A program made the position numbers and the translations under genes. Below, piece after piece: positions 30,111 to 39,070 of a stretch of 64,000 nt of DNA (positions are counted from its first letter, which is position 1; each line of letters opens with the position of its first letter). The stretch is from the NCBI GenBank assembly GCA_903907075.1, contig CAIVMQ010000019.1, forward strand, positions 16,540 through 80,539, written 5' to 3'. The stretch is from an uncultured Bacteroidia bacterium (GTDB lineage: Bacteria; Bacteroidota; Bacteroidia; Bacteroidales; Prolixibacteraceae). Below the pieces are notes generated by a model. It ran no database searches and was not told the DNA's origin. It saw nothing but the letters and a program-made list of their open reading frames with translations.

Positions 30111-33100
30111 TTATTTTTTACTTAAATCTTTTAGTCTGATATTCTTAAACTTAACTACCGATCCGTGACCTAAAAATCCAATATGCCCTTTGTCACGCAA
30201 TATCCCGGGGTGCTCACGATGATCGGCTGGTCCATTTTTAGCTGCCTCCTTAATATCACCATCCAAAATTACTGTTCCGTTAAGGATAACTTTCATGTGA
30301 GTTCCCTTTGCAATAATCTCTTCGTAGTTCCATTGACCAAGAGGTTTAAGATATCCACGTTTTGCGGGTATAATGCCATAAACAGAACCATGATATTGAT
30401 AGGCATTAAGGTTCGCATAGACAGGATCTTCATTGTCGATAACCTGGATCTCCATCCCTTCATAGGCCGCATCACCCTCAAGTGGTGCTCGAATGCCGAT
30501 GCCATTGTTCGCAGCAGGGGTTAATTGAAATTCAAAACGATAACTGAAATCACTGTATTCGCCTGAAGTAAAGATGTTTCCATGTGATGGACCATTATCG
30601 AGATGAAGTACAATTTCTCCATTTTCCACGTGATAGTCAACAAGATTGCCTGTCCATCCTTCAAAATTTATACCGTTGAATAAAGGCTTGAATCCCTCTT
30701 TGGCCTCCTCCTCAGGAACGGTATATTCAGTATTATTTAGCTCCTGAACATAAATGTCGCGGAAAGCTAAGTCGGTGCCATGTGCTTGTAATTCAATTGA
30801 TTCTTTTGGAAAGATAGGTATTGAACGATCCCAGTAATTCTCTAAGGTTACATTGTCGACAATTAATTCGCCGTTTAAGTAAACGGTTACCTTTTCGCCT
30901 ATCATTTTAATCCGGAAAGTATTCCATTCTCCAATTGGATTATCCGCAACGTTGGTTGGTTTTGAAGGATTTTTTTGATTATTATATAAACCTCCAGATC
31001 CTACCTGAGCACCTACCTCTACACGTGAGGTATCCCAAATCTGAACTTGTGGTGAGCCACGCAGATAAATTCCACTGTCCCCTTTTTTAGTAATCCTCCA
31101 GTCTACCACCATTTCGAAATCGCCATATTGTTTTACAGAGCAGAGGTTATCTCCCGCGCCATTAAATACGATACAACCATCTTTTGCAATCCAGTTGCTG
31201 GCTAATTTAAGATTTGCTTCTGCCTGATTTTTTGCAAGTTCTTTTGCATCCATCTTTTTTCTGGTAACAGGATTGCCAACCAATGCCTGCCATCCGGTAA
31301 GATCTTTCCCATTAAACATAGGGATGAATCCATCTTCATAGCTCATCTCCTCAAGGTAATTCTTGATTTTTGCTCTGTCGTAATCACTCTCACTACCAGT
31401 AAGGCTATTATAAGCCTGGGTAAGTGCGTCACGAATAGCAATACCTGACAATCCTTTTTTCCCTTGTGATGGCAAGGTAATCGACATTATCGAAGAAGCT
31501 GCCTCCTCTTTTAATTCTTTTACCTCTAAATATTTAGCCACTGTCACTGCAGAGAGGAACGTTTTGACAGATCCCATTGCAGCGATGATAAGTTTCTTGT
31601 CCTTATTGTCAATAGCTAGCGTAATTATTTTTCGGTATTGCAATAATTTTTGATCATCAGGTAATGAGGAGCTTTTAATCTGATGAACAAAACCACCAAT
31701 AGCACCAGAGAGTTTTTCTCCAGTAGCTGTTTTGGAAATTTCAACTAATAATGAAGCTGCTGACGAATCTTTCCAATTAATTAAACCACTAAAAGCAGCA
31801 CTCTGCTCGCTTTGGTCTGAAGATGAGACAAAGCTACTTACAGCCTTTAGTGCTTCCTTTCCACCAATACGTGGTAAAATCTCAAGAATCCGTCCCTTTT
31901 TTGTGGCAACTTTTAATTGAGCCAGCAGCGGTGCAACTTGCTCATTTTCTCCTTTGATCTCAGATGCTGCATTTGCGATAGCATCTTGGATATTTTTTAT
32001 CTGAGTCTGATCATCAGTGGCATAAAGCAATGTTAATAGCCGATCCATATCTTTAGCTGAAGCCGTATTGCTCATTGCTCCATAAGCTGCTGATTTTATA
32101 GACGGGTTCTTGCTGTCTGCATAGCTGTAAATCTGATCAAAATAACTTTTGCCTGATTTTGCACCTAAGATAGTTATGATCTCGCTTTTTGAACTTTCAG
32201 GGGCACTATTTAAAATAGCTCCAATTGGCGCCAGACTCTTTAAGTCTATAAGCGACATAAGTGTTTTAGCAATAAAAGATGGTTGAATTCCTTGGCCAAG
32301 CAAAGCTGACAAATCTGAAATTGCATCTTTCCCTTTAAGTTTTGCATAAGCCGATATCGCCGCCTCACTAACAGAGCTCTCTTTACTTGTAAATTGTTTC
32401 TTAATAAAATCGGAGACAGAAAGATCACCTCTATTACCTAACATCGTAATGATTTCACTTTTTTGCTCAGCAGCTGATTTTGCAGCTTTAGCAACCCATA
32501 ATTTGGTTGAAGATAATTGACTCTTGGCTGCCATATTTAGTAACGCAAATCTAAATGCTTTGTCAGTATTATCATAAGCCTTAAGCAGCTTGGCTTGTGC
32601 CTCTTTCTCAAAATAGGTGTTGTAGATGAATAATGCGGATGATTTAGTGTGCAATTGTGCAGGAGCCACACACGTATTTGAAAGTTCATCACATGCTTTA
32701 GCACACAATACCAGATTACCGCTCTTTCCCAGATTTGAAGCATAGGTTACAAATGCCGAAGTAGCATTTGATGGCTCGTATACAAATCCTACTTTTTGAG
32801 CAGCTGTCAATAAAGGTTGATAGGATTCTGCCTCAGCTATTGAAGCTACAGCGGCTAGAGAAACTTTCTTGAGGTTTTCATTGGTAGCATTAATATTCTT
32901 GAGGATTTCTCCATTTGCTCCGCTAACTTTAAGTTCACCAAGTGCTCTGGTAATTGTAACCAAAGTATTTCCTTCAGATTTTGGTAACGCATTTAGGAGG
33001 GCATTTTTTGCACTTTCGCTATTATTTGATGAAAGAGCAAAGGTTGCAGGTTCGCACAATTCATTATTTTTAAGATATGGTGCAATCGCTTCAACTGCTT

Positions 33101-33503
33101 TTTCTTTCCCGATCAAATTAAGCTGCCTAATAAAGAACGCTTTTACTTCCGTATCGGAGGCTTTTTCTAGCGCTTGGATAAAACACGCTTCAGCGAACGC
33201 TCTCTGATTCTCCTTGCCTGGCTGACTGGCATAACGTTTAAGTCCATTGATTGCAAATACTATCGCTGTGTTGTCGCCTTTGCCAGATGGAGTCATCTTA
33301 TCTGCTATTTGCTGAAAACCAACACTTCCTAACGATATTAGCTCTTCGGCTAACTTATCGCGCTGCTGAAGATCATTTGACGGCATTTGTGCCAGCAAAT
33401 CGGCAATTTTTGTAGTTAAGGTTCTATTATCTTGAGCCTGTGCATTTGATATGGCTAAAAATAGAGCAACTACGACTAAAAGTGAATTAAATAGTTTATT
33501 CAT
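30111..33503 (-). CDS. Exported HEAT-repeat protein with two DUF1080 (3-keto-disaccharide hydrolase) domains
   Basis: A 1130-residue protein with a signal peptide ending near residue 23 (SNAQAQ). Residues about 30-700 are a long array of alpha-helical repeats resembling HEAT repeats (for example AFRFALLNMAAKSQL, ASSIMSITLPSQGKKG). Two DUF1080 domains follow: the first from about residue 723 (GFIPMFNGKDLTGWQALVG), the second from about residue 937 (GFKPLFNGINFEGWTGNL). DUF1080 jelly-roll domains include hydrolases acting on 3-keto-glucosides. The adjacent exported Gfo/Idh/MocA gene could supply the 3-keto substrate. The HEAT array may be a scaffold. Domain identities are clear; activity is inferred. 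Confidence 0.9.
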   Translation of the reverse strand: MNKLFNSLLVVVALFLAISNAQAQDNRTLTTKIADLLAQMPSNDLQQRDKLAEELISLGSVGFQQIADKMTPSGKGDNTAIVFAINGLKRYASQPGKENQRAFAEACFIQALEKASDTEVKAFFIRQLNLIGKEKAVEAIAPYLKNNELCEPATFALSSNNSESAKNALLNALPKSEGNTLVTITRALGELKVSGANGEILKNINATNENLKKVSLAAVASIAEAESYQPLLTAAQKVGFVYEPSNATSAFVTYASNLGKSGNLVLCAKACDELSNTCVAPAQLHTKSSALFIYNTYFEKEAQAKLLKAYDNTDKAFRFALLNMAAKSQLSSTKLWVAKAAKSAAEQKSEIITMLGNRGDLSVSDFIKKQFTSKESSVSEAAISAYAKLKGKDAISDLSALLGQGIQPSFIAKTLMSLIDLKSLAPIGAILNSAPESSKSEIITILGAKSGKSYFDQIYSYADSKNPSIKSAAYGAMSNTASAKDMDRLLTLLYATDDQTQIKNIQDAIANAASEIKGENEQVAPLLAQLKVATKKGRILEILPRIGGKEALKAVSSFVSSSDQSEQSAAFSGLINWKDSSAASLLVEISKTATGEKLSGAIGGFVHQIKSSSLPDDQKLLQYRKIITLAIDNKDKKLIIAAMGSVKTFLSAVTVAKYLEVKELKEEAASSIMSITLPSQGKKGLSGIAIRDALTQAYNSLTGSESDYDRAKIKNYLEEMSYEDGFIPMFNGKDLTGWQALVGNPVTRKKMDAKELAKNQAEANLKLASNWIAKDGCIVFNGAGDNLCSVKQYGDFEMVVDWRITKKGDSGIYLRGSPQVQIWDTSRVEVGAQVGSGGLYNNQKNPSKPTNVADNPIGEWNTFRIKMIGEKVTVYLNGELIVDNVTLENYWDRSIPIFPKESIELQAHGTDLAFRDIYVQELNNTEYTVPEEEAKEGFKPLFNGINFEGWTGNLVDYHVENGEIVLHLDNGPSHGNIFTSGEYSDFSYRFEFQLTPAANNGIGIRAPLEGDAAYEGMEIQVIDNEDPVYANLNAYQYHGSVYGIIPAKRGYLKPLGQWNYEEIIAKGTHMKVILNGTVILDGDIKEAAKNGPADHREHPGILRDKGHIGFLGHGSVVKFKNIRLKDLSKK

Positions 33504-33525
33504 TATACGATTGTTTTAAAAATCA

Positions 33526-33542
33526 CAAACCGCTTTGGTTTG
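33526..33542 (-). terminator. Short hairpin after the Gfo/Idh/MocA gene
   Basis: CAAACC and GGTTTG pair around the loop GCTTT, and on the minus strand are followed by TGATTTTTAAAA. It lies between the dehydrogenase stop and the DUF1080 start and may partly uncouple them. Confidence 0.4.
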
Positions 33543-33579
33543 AATTTTGTGAAGATTTTCGAATGGTTTAAAGAATCAA

Positions 33580-34851
33580 TTAAATCGTTGTCCATGGAGC
33601 CCTCATAGGTTGATGCACAAGTCGGTTTGCTGCTTGGTCATCTATGAATTCTTGTTTGTCAGGATCGAAGTTTAATGTTCGTCCAAGTCTGACCGCCAGA
33701 ATACCCATGTTAACCAAGGTACATGAGCGATGCCCATTCATTTCGTTTAATGCAAATTTCTGACGTGTACGTACCGATTCCGAGAAGGTGGTAATGCGTG
33801 GTTCCGGATCGGGTAAGGTTTCGATGAACTGCTTGAGATTCGGTATGTTTGATTCAAAACCTTTGAAAATTTTCCCATTTGGACCTTCTATATAAGCTGC
33901 ATCTTTATCTTTATTCTCGCCATCAAGGATTATCTTACATCCATCCGCATAGGTGTATTCAATTCTGCGCCATGATCCTACAGCATATTCATGTTGCTGT
34001 GGTGCATCAACTTCAACTTTTATCGGACTGGTATTATCTTTGCCAAGAAAATATTGAACAGGGTCAAGGTAGTGTTGACCCATATCGCCTAAGCCGCCGC
34101 CATCATAATCCCAGTAACCACGGAATTTCGAGTGAACATGCTCAACGTTATAGGGACGGTGGGGCGCAGGACCTAACCAGAAATCATAATCCAATTCTTC
34201 AGGAACAGGTTGTGGAGAGAGATTGGTTTCACCATGCCAGTAAAACTTCCAGTCGAAGCCGGTATTACCACTTACTGTAACTTTTAAAGGCCACCCTAGA
34301 ATGCCACTTTCAATAACTTTCTTTAATGGTTTAACCTCTGTATTAAGTCCATAGAAATTATCTTTGAATCTAAACCAGGTGTTTAACCTAAACATACGAC
34401 CATGTTTATTAACCTCTTCGACGACACGCTGTCCTTCCCCAATAGTGCGGGTCATCGGTTTCTCACACCAAATATCTTTACCAGCTCGCGCTGCCTCAAT
34501 GGCCATAAGTCCATGCCAATGGGGTGGAGTGGCTATATGTACGATGTCAATCTCCGGACGAAGTAACAGCTCACGGTAATCGTGGAAGGTCTGAACCGAA
34601 TTCGGAATCAGTGACTCAGCCAGCTGAAGGTGCTTTTTGTCAACATCACATATCGCTACTACTCTAGTCCCTTCATAAGAGATATGTCCGCGACCCATGC
34701 CTCCGGTACCGATGATCGCTTTGGTTAGTTGATCACTTGGCGCTACAAAGCCTGTGCCTCCCATAACATGACGAGGAATTATCATCATTCCGGCTGCTGC
34801 TGCTGCTGAGGACTTTAGAAAAGTTCTGCGATTTGGGGATTTCTGCTCCAT
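33580..34851 (-). CDS. Exported Gfo/Idh/MocA family oxidoreductase with Tat-type signal
   Basis: A 423-residue NAD(P)-dependent oxidoreductase starting at the ATG at 34849-34851 (MEQKSPNRRTFLKSS). The NRRTFLK motif followed by SSAAAAAGMMIIP is a Tat signal, implying export in folded form with bound cofactor. The Rossmann core shows AIIGTGGMGRGHISYEGTRV, the dinucleotide-binding acidic residue in VAICDVD, and the family motif CEKPMTRTIGEG. The C-terminal domain has GGLGDMGQHYLDPVQYF. Such enzymes oxidise sugars, including at C3. The adjacent DUF1080 protein fits a 3-keto-glycoside pathway (inference). Confidence 0.93.
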   Translation of the reverse strand: MEQKSPNRRTFLKSSAAAAAGMMIIPRHVMGGTGFVAPSDQLTKAIIGTGGMGRGHISYEGTRVVAICDVDKKHLQLAESLIPNSVQTFHDYRELLLRPEIDIVHIATPPHWHGLMAIEAARAGKDIWCEKPMTRTIGEGQRVVEEVNKHGRMFRLNTWFRFKDNFYGLNTEVKPLKKVIESGILGWPLKVTVSGNTGFDWKFYWHGETNLSPQPVPEELDYDFWLGPAPHRPYNVEHVHSKFRGYWDYDGGGLGDMGQHYLDPVQYFLGKDNTSPIKVEVDAPQQHEYAVGSWRRIEYTYADGCKIILDGENKDKDAAYIEGPNGKIFKGFESNIPNLKQFIETLPDPEPRITTFSESVRTRQKFALNEMNGHRSCTLVNMGILAVRLGRTLNFDPDKQEFIDDQAANRLVHQPMRAPWTTI

Positions 34852-34893
34852 TATAATTAGATTGTTTTGTTTGGAAATTCGAATATAGGTTAG

Positions 34894-34926
34894 CAAAAAT
34901 AAGATTTACTTGGTTACTACCAAGTA
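34894..34926 (-). promoter_or_regulatory. Promoter of the Gfo/Idh/MocA gene with an overlapping inverted repeat (operator candidate)
   Basis: On the minus strand TATTTTTG (34894-34901) fits the -7 element, and CTTG lies 19 bases upstream in the -33 position. Overlapping the -33 box and spacer is an 8-base inverted repeat, TACTTGGT and ACCAAGTA around the spacer TACT (34907-34926). Overlap with the promoter suggests a repressor site; it could alternatively be a small terminator for the pirin gene. Confidence 0.4.
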
Positions 34927-35094
34927 CTTTTGCGAAGAATTTGACTCTCCGGTTGGTTTTTTAGTTTATCCAAAAGTATAATGGATACTAGTTAAGCTAG
35001 TATTATTCGGAATATCAAACTTATTTGGTTCCCTAAATCTCCTATTTTGATTTTTAATTAGCTGAATTTTAATTTTTTAATTCTAGTTTTGAAT

Positions 35095-36111
35095 TTATTT
35101 GATCTCCTCTGTGCCATCTTTATACCTGGCAAACCGACCCTTAGAACGAGGGTGCACCTGATCGCGCCTGGGCCATGGCCATCCGCCAAATTCCGTTTCC
35201 CGAAAGTCACTCATTGCTTCTTGTATCTCCGCCTGCGTATTCATCACAAATGGACCATATTGCACCACCGGCTCTTCAATCGGTTTCCCTTGAAGGAAAA
35301 GTAAATGAGATTCTGAACTACCATTGATAATGGTTAGTTCCTGATTTGAATTTAGTTCTATTGCTTTCCCGGATTCAATAGTTGTATCATTTAACGTAAG
35401 ATCTGAACCCTGATAAAAATAGATTGTTCTGTTCACCCCTTCAAATGTTGCGGGTATGACCCATTTTGCACCTGCCTCCACTTTTATGGTCCATACCGAA
35501 ACATAGTTTTCAGGATTTGCTGCCCATGAATCGGGAGCGGCAGGCAGTGGTGCAATATTTTTAAATGTCCCTGCAATCACATTTAATTCAATCTTTTTCC
35601 CATTTTCATCCATAACTTGAGGGTTTGGGATATCTTCGGCCCAGAGCATTTTAAAATAGGGTTCTGCAAACTTTTTTGCCTTCGGAAGATTAAGCCATAT
35701 CTGGAATAATTCCGTCGTATTTTCACTCTCGGTATTAAGCAGCGGAAACATTTCGCAGTGCTGTAGCCCAGCCCCTCCGGTCATCCATTGAACATCGCCT
35801 GCACTATATCTCCCCGCCTGACTATGCGAATCGGAATGGTCGACAAATCCTTGCCTGACAATGGTTATGGTTTCGAAGCCACGATGGGGATGGACCGGAA
35901 ATCCGGGAACTTTCTCTCCATGATACATCCGCCAACCATCCTTAGGTGTAAAATCTTGACCCAGATCACGCCCTGACAAGGATGCTGCCGGCCCCATCTC
36001 CTCATTTCCAACTGGATAGTGATCAAGATGGTGCGCACAAAATAGAAATGGATTGGTGGTAGGCCACATAAAACCTAGTGGCTTAATGCTAAGAATGGCG
36101 ACGTTTTGCAT
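35095..36111 (-). CDS. Pirin family protein (bicupin)
   Basis: A 338-residue cytosolic bicupin. The N-terminal cupin has the pirin metal-site block HPHRGFETITIVRQGFVDHSDS, with further ligands in GGAGLQHCEM, giving the expected His/His/His/Glu set. The pirin_C cupin follows (about residues 190-300). It ends with an extra tail FGGWPWPRRDQVHPRSKGRF seen in Bacteroidota pirins. Some pirins have quercetin-dioxygenase or redox-sensing activity; the role here is unknown. It stands alone between the dehydrogenase and the DUF3500 gene. Confidence 0.93.
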   Translation of the reverse strand: MQNVAILSIKPLGFMWPTTNPFLFCAHHLDHYPVGNEEMGPAASLSGRDLGQDFTPKDGWRMYHGEKVPGFPVHPHRGFETITIVRQGFVDHSDSHSQAGRYSAGDVQWMTGGAGLQHCEMFPLLNTESENTTELFQIWLNLPKAKKFAEPYFKMLWAEDIPNPQVMDENGKKIELNVIAGTFKNIAPLPAAPDSWAANPENYVSVWTIKVEAGAKWVIPATFEGVNRTIYFYQGSDLTLNDTTIESGKAIELNSNQELTIINGSSESHLLFLQGKPIEEPVVQYGPFVMNTQAEIQEAMSDFRETEFGGWPWPRRDQVHPRSKGRFARYKDGTEEIK

Positions 36112-36136
36112 GATTGTGGAGTAAGTGTTTAACAGT

Positions 36137-36165
36137 AAAGGCTTTTCATTGTTCGAAAAGCCTTT
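36137..36165 (-). terminator. Perfect 11-base hairpin between DUF3500 and pirin genes
   Basis: AAAGGCTTTTC and GAAAAGCCTTT pair perfectly around the loop ATTGTTC. It lies 40 bases after the DUF3500 stop and 26 bases before the pirin start, so on the minus strand it is best read as the DUF3500 terminator, with the stem itself supplying the T-rich arm. Confidence 0.7.
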
Positions 36166-36205
36166 ATTTAATTTGTAGCAATAAATTGTTGATGTATAAT
36201 AAAGG

Positions 36206-37222
36206 TTAATGATGGTGATGTGAGCTATTGTAATGCTCGTGAATTAAATCGAGTCCAAAATCACCGTTGAAATCTCTCCATACCGTATGGATATGGTTAG
36301 CATTATCCTGGGTATTGTCAAGTTCTATTAAAAATGTTTTCCCTTGTATCCTAAAGTAATGTGGTTTTCCGGGAACAGAATCACCGGCCCAGCCAAATCT
36401 TACCTGATTCATATCCTCAGTAGCTATTCTCTTAATCCTTGCATCGGCCAATGACTTTGGCATGGAGAGTAAATAGGCTGCAATTACCTTGTTTAAGATA
36501 ATTTTTTGCGATGGTGTCAGGTCATTTGCCAAGATTCCCACCGGTTTTAAGGCCCCAACCTTTTGCGAATTTGTTGTTACAATTTCAGTGAATGCCTTTA
36601 ACTCAAAAATAGCTTTTTGCTTTTGCTCAACGGATAATAAATTCATCAACTCAAATCCAAGATCTTCCTGGTCCTTCAAGAGGCGTGTCCCTTTTTTGGG
36701 GCCATCCTTAACTTCAGCAGGATAGGCACCGAAGAAAAATGGGGCAAACCCAATCTTATCCTTCACAATCGTAAAATTAAGCGCTAGATGGTGGCCAGTA
36801 AATTTCCAGCCCCAGATACTATCTTGATTCGGTGTTCCATAAATCGAGATCGAATAATTTTCAGGTATTCTATTCGGATTGTTAGGCTGCATATCTTTTA
36901 ATAGGTACTCAAAATCCATGATGTTGGTAGTTCTTATATACCCCTCTTTGCTTAGATAGGCTTGTAGCAATAAATGAAGGTTCTCCTTTTGAATACTGTC
37001 CAGATCTTTTACTGCAATACCGGTTCTACCCACCATCGCCGCAGGAAGGAAATGCCATTCGTAACGATTCATATCCGTAAACGCAAAAACAGCCTTTCTT
37101 TGCTGCACTTCATTTAATGAATTAACAAAGATTAGCCCTTTGGCCGAACCTGAACTTGTAGAGTTTATTTTCTGCCCCATTAAGGCAACGGGGAATAATA
37201 GGAGGAATAGCAATTTCATCAT
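36206..37222 (-). CDS. DUF3500 family exported protein
   Basis: A 338-residue protein with a short signal peptide (MMKLLFLLLFPVALMGQ). The mature part matches the DUF3500 pattern: AFTDMNRYEWHFLPAAMVGRTGIA, YSISIYGTPNQDSIWGWKFTGHHLALNF, and the C-terminal FLIELDNTQDNANHIHTVWRDFNGDFGLDLIHEHY. The conserved Trp/His-rich blocks suggest a metal- or ligand-binding periplasmic protein, but the function is not established. It ends in a natural His-rich tail of four histidines (SSHHHH), which may help bind metal. Confidence 0.88.
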   Translation of the reverse strand: MMKLLFLLLFPVALMGQKINSTSSGSAKGLIFVNSLNEVQQRKAVFAFTDMNRYEWHFLPAAMVGRTGIAVKDLDSIQKENLHLLLQAYLSKEGYIRTTNIMDFEYLLKDMQPNNPNRIPENYSISIYGTPNQDSIWGWKFTGHHLALNFTIVKDKIGFAPFFFGAYPAEVKDGPKKGTRLLKDQEDLGFELMNLLSVEQKQKAIFELKAFTEIVTTNSQKVGALKPVGILANDLTPSQKIILNKVIAAYLLSMPKSLADARIKRIATEDMNQVRFGWAGDSVPGKPHYFRIQGKTFLIELDNTQDNANHIHTVWRDFNGDFGLDLIHEHYNSSHHHH

Positions 37223-37353
37223 GGTATGTGTAGTAAGGATTTATTTATGTCGGTTGTGCGTAATTGTTTCTATGCATCCTAAAGAACCGTAATTTCTCCA
37301 GTTTGAAAGGGTATAAAAGTAAAAACTTTTTTAACTAAAGGTTTACATTTAGT

Positions 37354-37725
37354 TCACGAACCTTTTTTTGAGTGTTTCCCTTGATTTTCATTTATTTTGA
37401 AGGCAATGATTCTCTTTATTAGCTCAAGCGGTAGCGGCTTGTTATGAGGAAATTGAACAGATCCTTTCGCCCATTTATATCCTGCAAACTCAGCTTTGAA
37501 TGTTTCAATACCTGAAGCAGTGGGGTAGAGGCCGATATGTTTGGAGTAGGCTGCATACCATGCAATCAACCCTTTTCGCTTGTATGCGGGCATCTTATAA
37601 CTGATTAACTCTTCGATGTCGGGTGCACTATCGAGAATGATATTTCTTAGCTGATTTAATAAGGTCTGTGTAGCAGGGGGAAATTCAGCAATATAGGCAT
37701 CAACTAGAGCAGAACGATTAGCCAT
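37354..37725 (-). CDS. DUF1801 family protein
   Basis: A 123-residue small cytosolic protein of the DUF1801 (YdhG-like) fold: DAYIAEFPPATQTLLNQLRN at the start, then the block EELISYKMPAYKRKGLIAWYAAYSKHIGLYP, broken here for length, and KGSVQFPHNKPLPLELIKRI. Relatives are sometimes called iron chaperones by homology to frataxin-like folds, but the function is not proven. It follows the CBU_0592-like gene with only one base between them, so they are co-transcribed. Confidence 0.88.
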   Translation of the reverse strand: MANRSALVDAYIAEFPPATQTLLNQLRNIILDSAPDIEELISYKMPAYKRKGLIAWYAAYSKHIGLYPTASGIETFKAEFAGYKWAKGSVQFPHNKPLPLELIKRIIAFKINENQGKHSKKGS

Positions 37726-37726
37726 A

Positions 37727-38005
37727 TCAGGAAGATTTACTTTTTCTCGTTTTTTTCTTCGACTGGGTTATTTGGTTGCTATAACTTATTAATCCAATTG
37801 CTGAAATAGCAGCCCAGCTCCCTTCAAGAATGACAAAGGGTATATACTTAAGCAGCATGGCAGCAAAACAGGCAATTCCTGCGCCTGTAAAATTTAACAT
37901 TAAATAGGCAAGACTCTCTTTTTTTAGTGAGCCTCGTAGGTTCAGAAAATAGGCTACAAGTAAGATGGAAACTCCAATAAATCCGGTCCAATCGGTTTGT
38001 GTCAT
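37727..38005 (-). CDS. CBU_0592-like small membrane protein
   Basis: A 92-residue inner-membrane protein with three predicted helices: TGFIGVSILLVAYFLNLRG (about residues 7-25), LMLNFTGAGIACFAAMLL, and FVILEGSWAAISAIGLISY. The layout and the GxxxLLxAYFLNLRG pattern match the CBU_0592 family, a short membrane module of unknown role. The C-terminus is lysine-rich and cytosolic. One base separates it from the DUF1801 gene. Confidence 0.82.
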   Translation of the reverse strand: MTQTDWTGFIGVSILLVAYFLNLRGSLKKESLAYLMLNFTGAGIACFAAMLLKYIPFVILEGSWAAISAIGLISYSNQITQSKKKTRKSKSS

Positions 38006-38038
38006 GACAAGATGATTTAGGATTCGATTATCAATAGG

Positions 38039-39034
38039 TTACTCTAATTGAAGGGCTTCTGATAAAAGTGTGAACGATTTTAGTTTAGCTGCCTTATCGT
38101 AAATATATGTTGCAGCCATTAATTCATTAATCCCTGTCTCTTCAATAAAGAGGGAAAGGTTTTTTTGTAATGTATCTCTGCTTCCTGTAAAGGTACACGA
38201 TAACATGCTATTAACCAAAGCCTGCACTTCGGGCATATGATAGCTTAGAGGCAGCTCTCCCGGAGGCATAAGTGGCCTTCGTTCATTGGTGATAATCCCT
38301 AAAAACATAGCCAGTAAGCTGGTCATTAAAAATTTGGCCTCTTCATCACTGTCGGCTCCGATAACATTTACACACGCCATCACATAGGGTGCATCCAGCT
38401 GTTTAGAGGGTTTGAAATTATTACGGTAAATCTCAATAGCTGTTCTAAATTGCCCGGGAGCAAAATGGGCAGCAAAGGCGTAGGGCAGTCCCATTTGAGC
38501 AGCCAAATATGCACTGTCTGTACTCGATCCTAAAATCCATATTGGTATTTCAAGTCCTTCGCCAGGAAACGCATGTACCTTGGCATTCGAATTCTCGTTA
38601 CTGAAATAGGTCTGTAGCTGTTTAACATCGGTAGGGAAATTATACGAGGTATCCATATTGTTGCGGCGCAGTGCCATAGCTGTAAGCTGGTCTGTTCCGG
38701 GTGCCCTACCTAAACCCAGATCTATTCTGTTGGGATAAATAGATTCTAAAGTTCCAAACTGCTCTGCAATAACCAGCGGACTGTGATTGGGGAGCATAAT
38801 ACCACCGGAACCTACACGGATACAGTTCGTTTTACCGGCCACGTGACCAATTAATACCGATGGTGCAGAACTTGCAATATGCTGCATATTGTGATGCTCA
38901 GCCATCCAAACCCGATTGTATCCCAGTGATTCGGCATGTTTGGCTACCTCTACGGTCGCTGCTATGGCCGATCCTGAATTGTCACCCTGAGAAATTGTAG
39001 CTAATTCGAGAACTGATAGGGGTATCTTGGTCAT
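38039..39034 (-). CDS. LLM-class flavin-dependent oxidoreductase (luciferase-like monooxygenase)
   Basis: A 331-residue TIM-barrel enzyme of the bacterial luciferase-like group. Typical blocks are [39 protein letters not shown] (the WxAEHH motif), [22 protein letters not shown] and [20 protein letters not shown]. This is the subgroup with the AEHH and GRAPG signatures, often of unknown substrate. It would use reduced FMN delivered from elsewhere. It lies 33 bases ahead of the small CBU_0592-like gene. Confidence 0.93.
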   Translation of the reverse strand: MTKIPLSVLELATISQGDNSGSAIAATVEVAKHAESLGYNRVWMAEHHNMQHIASSAPSVLIGHVAGKTNCIRVGSGGIMLPNHSPLVIAEQFGTLESIYPNRIDLGLGRAPGTDQLTAMALRRNNMDTSYNFPTDVKQLQTYFSNENSNAKVHAFPGEGLEIPIWILGSSTDSAYLAAQMGLPYAFAAHFAPGQFRTAIEIYRNNFKPSKQLDAPYVMACVNVIGADSDEEAKFLMTSLLAMFLGIITNERRPLMPPGELPLSYHMPEVQALVNSMLSCTFTGSRDTLQKNLSLFIEETGINELMAATYIYDKAAKLKSFTLLSEALQLE

Positions 39035-39070
39035 TCTAAATGTTTAATCTTAGGATATTAATAGTATAGA

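Noticed and set aside
30183..30524. Plus-strand frame of 113 codons opposite the DUF1080 gene
   Set aside because: Antisense to conserved DUF1080 blocks; no homology features visible.
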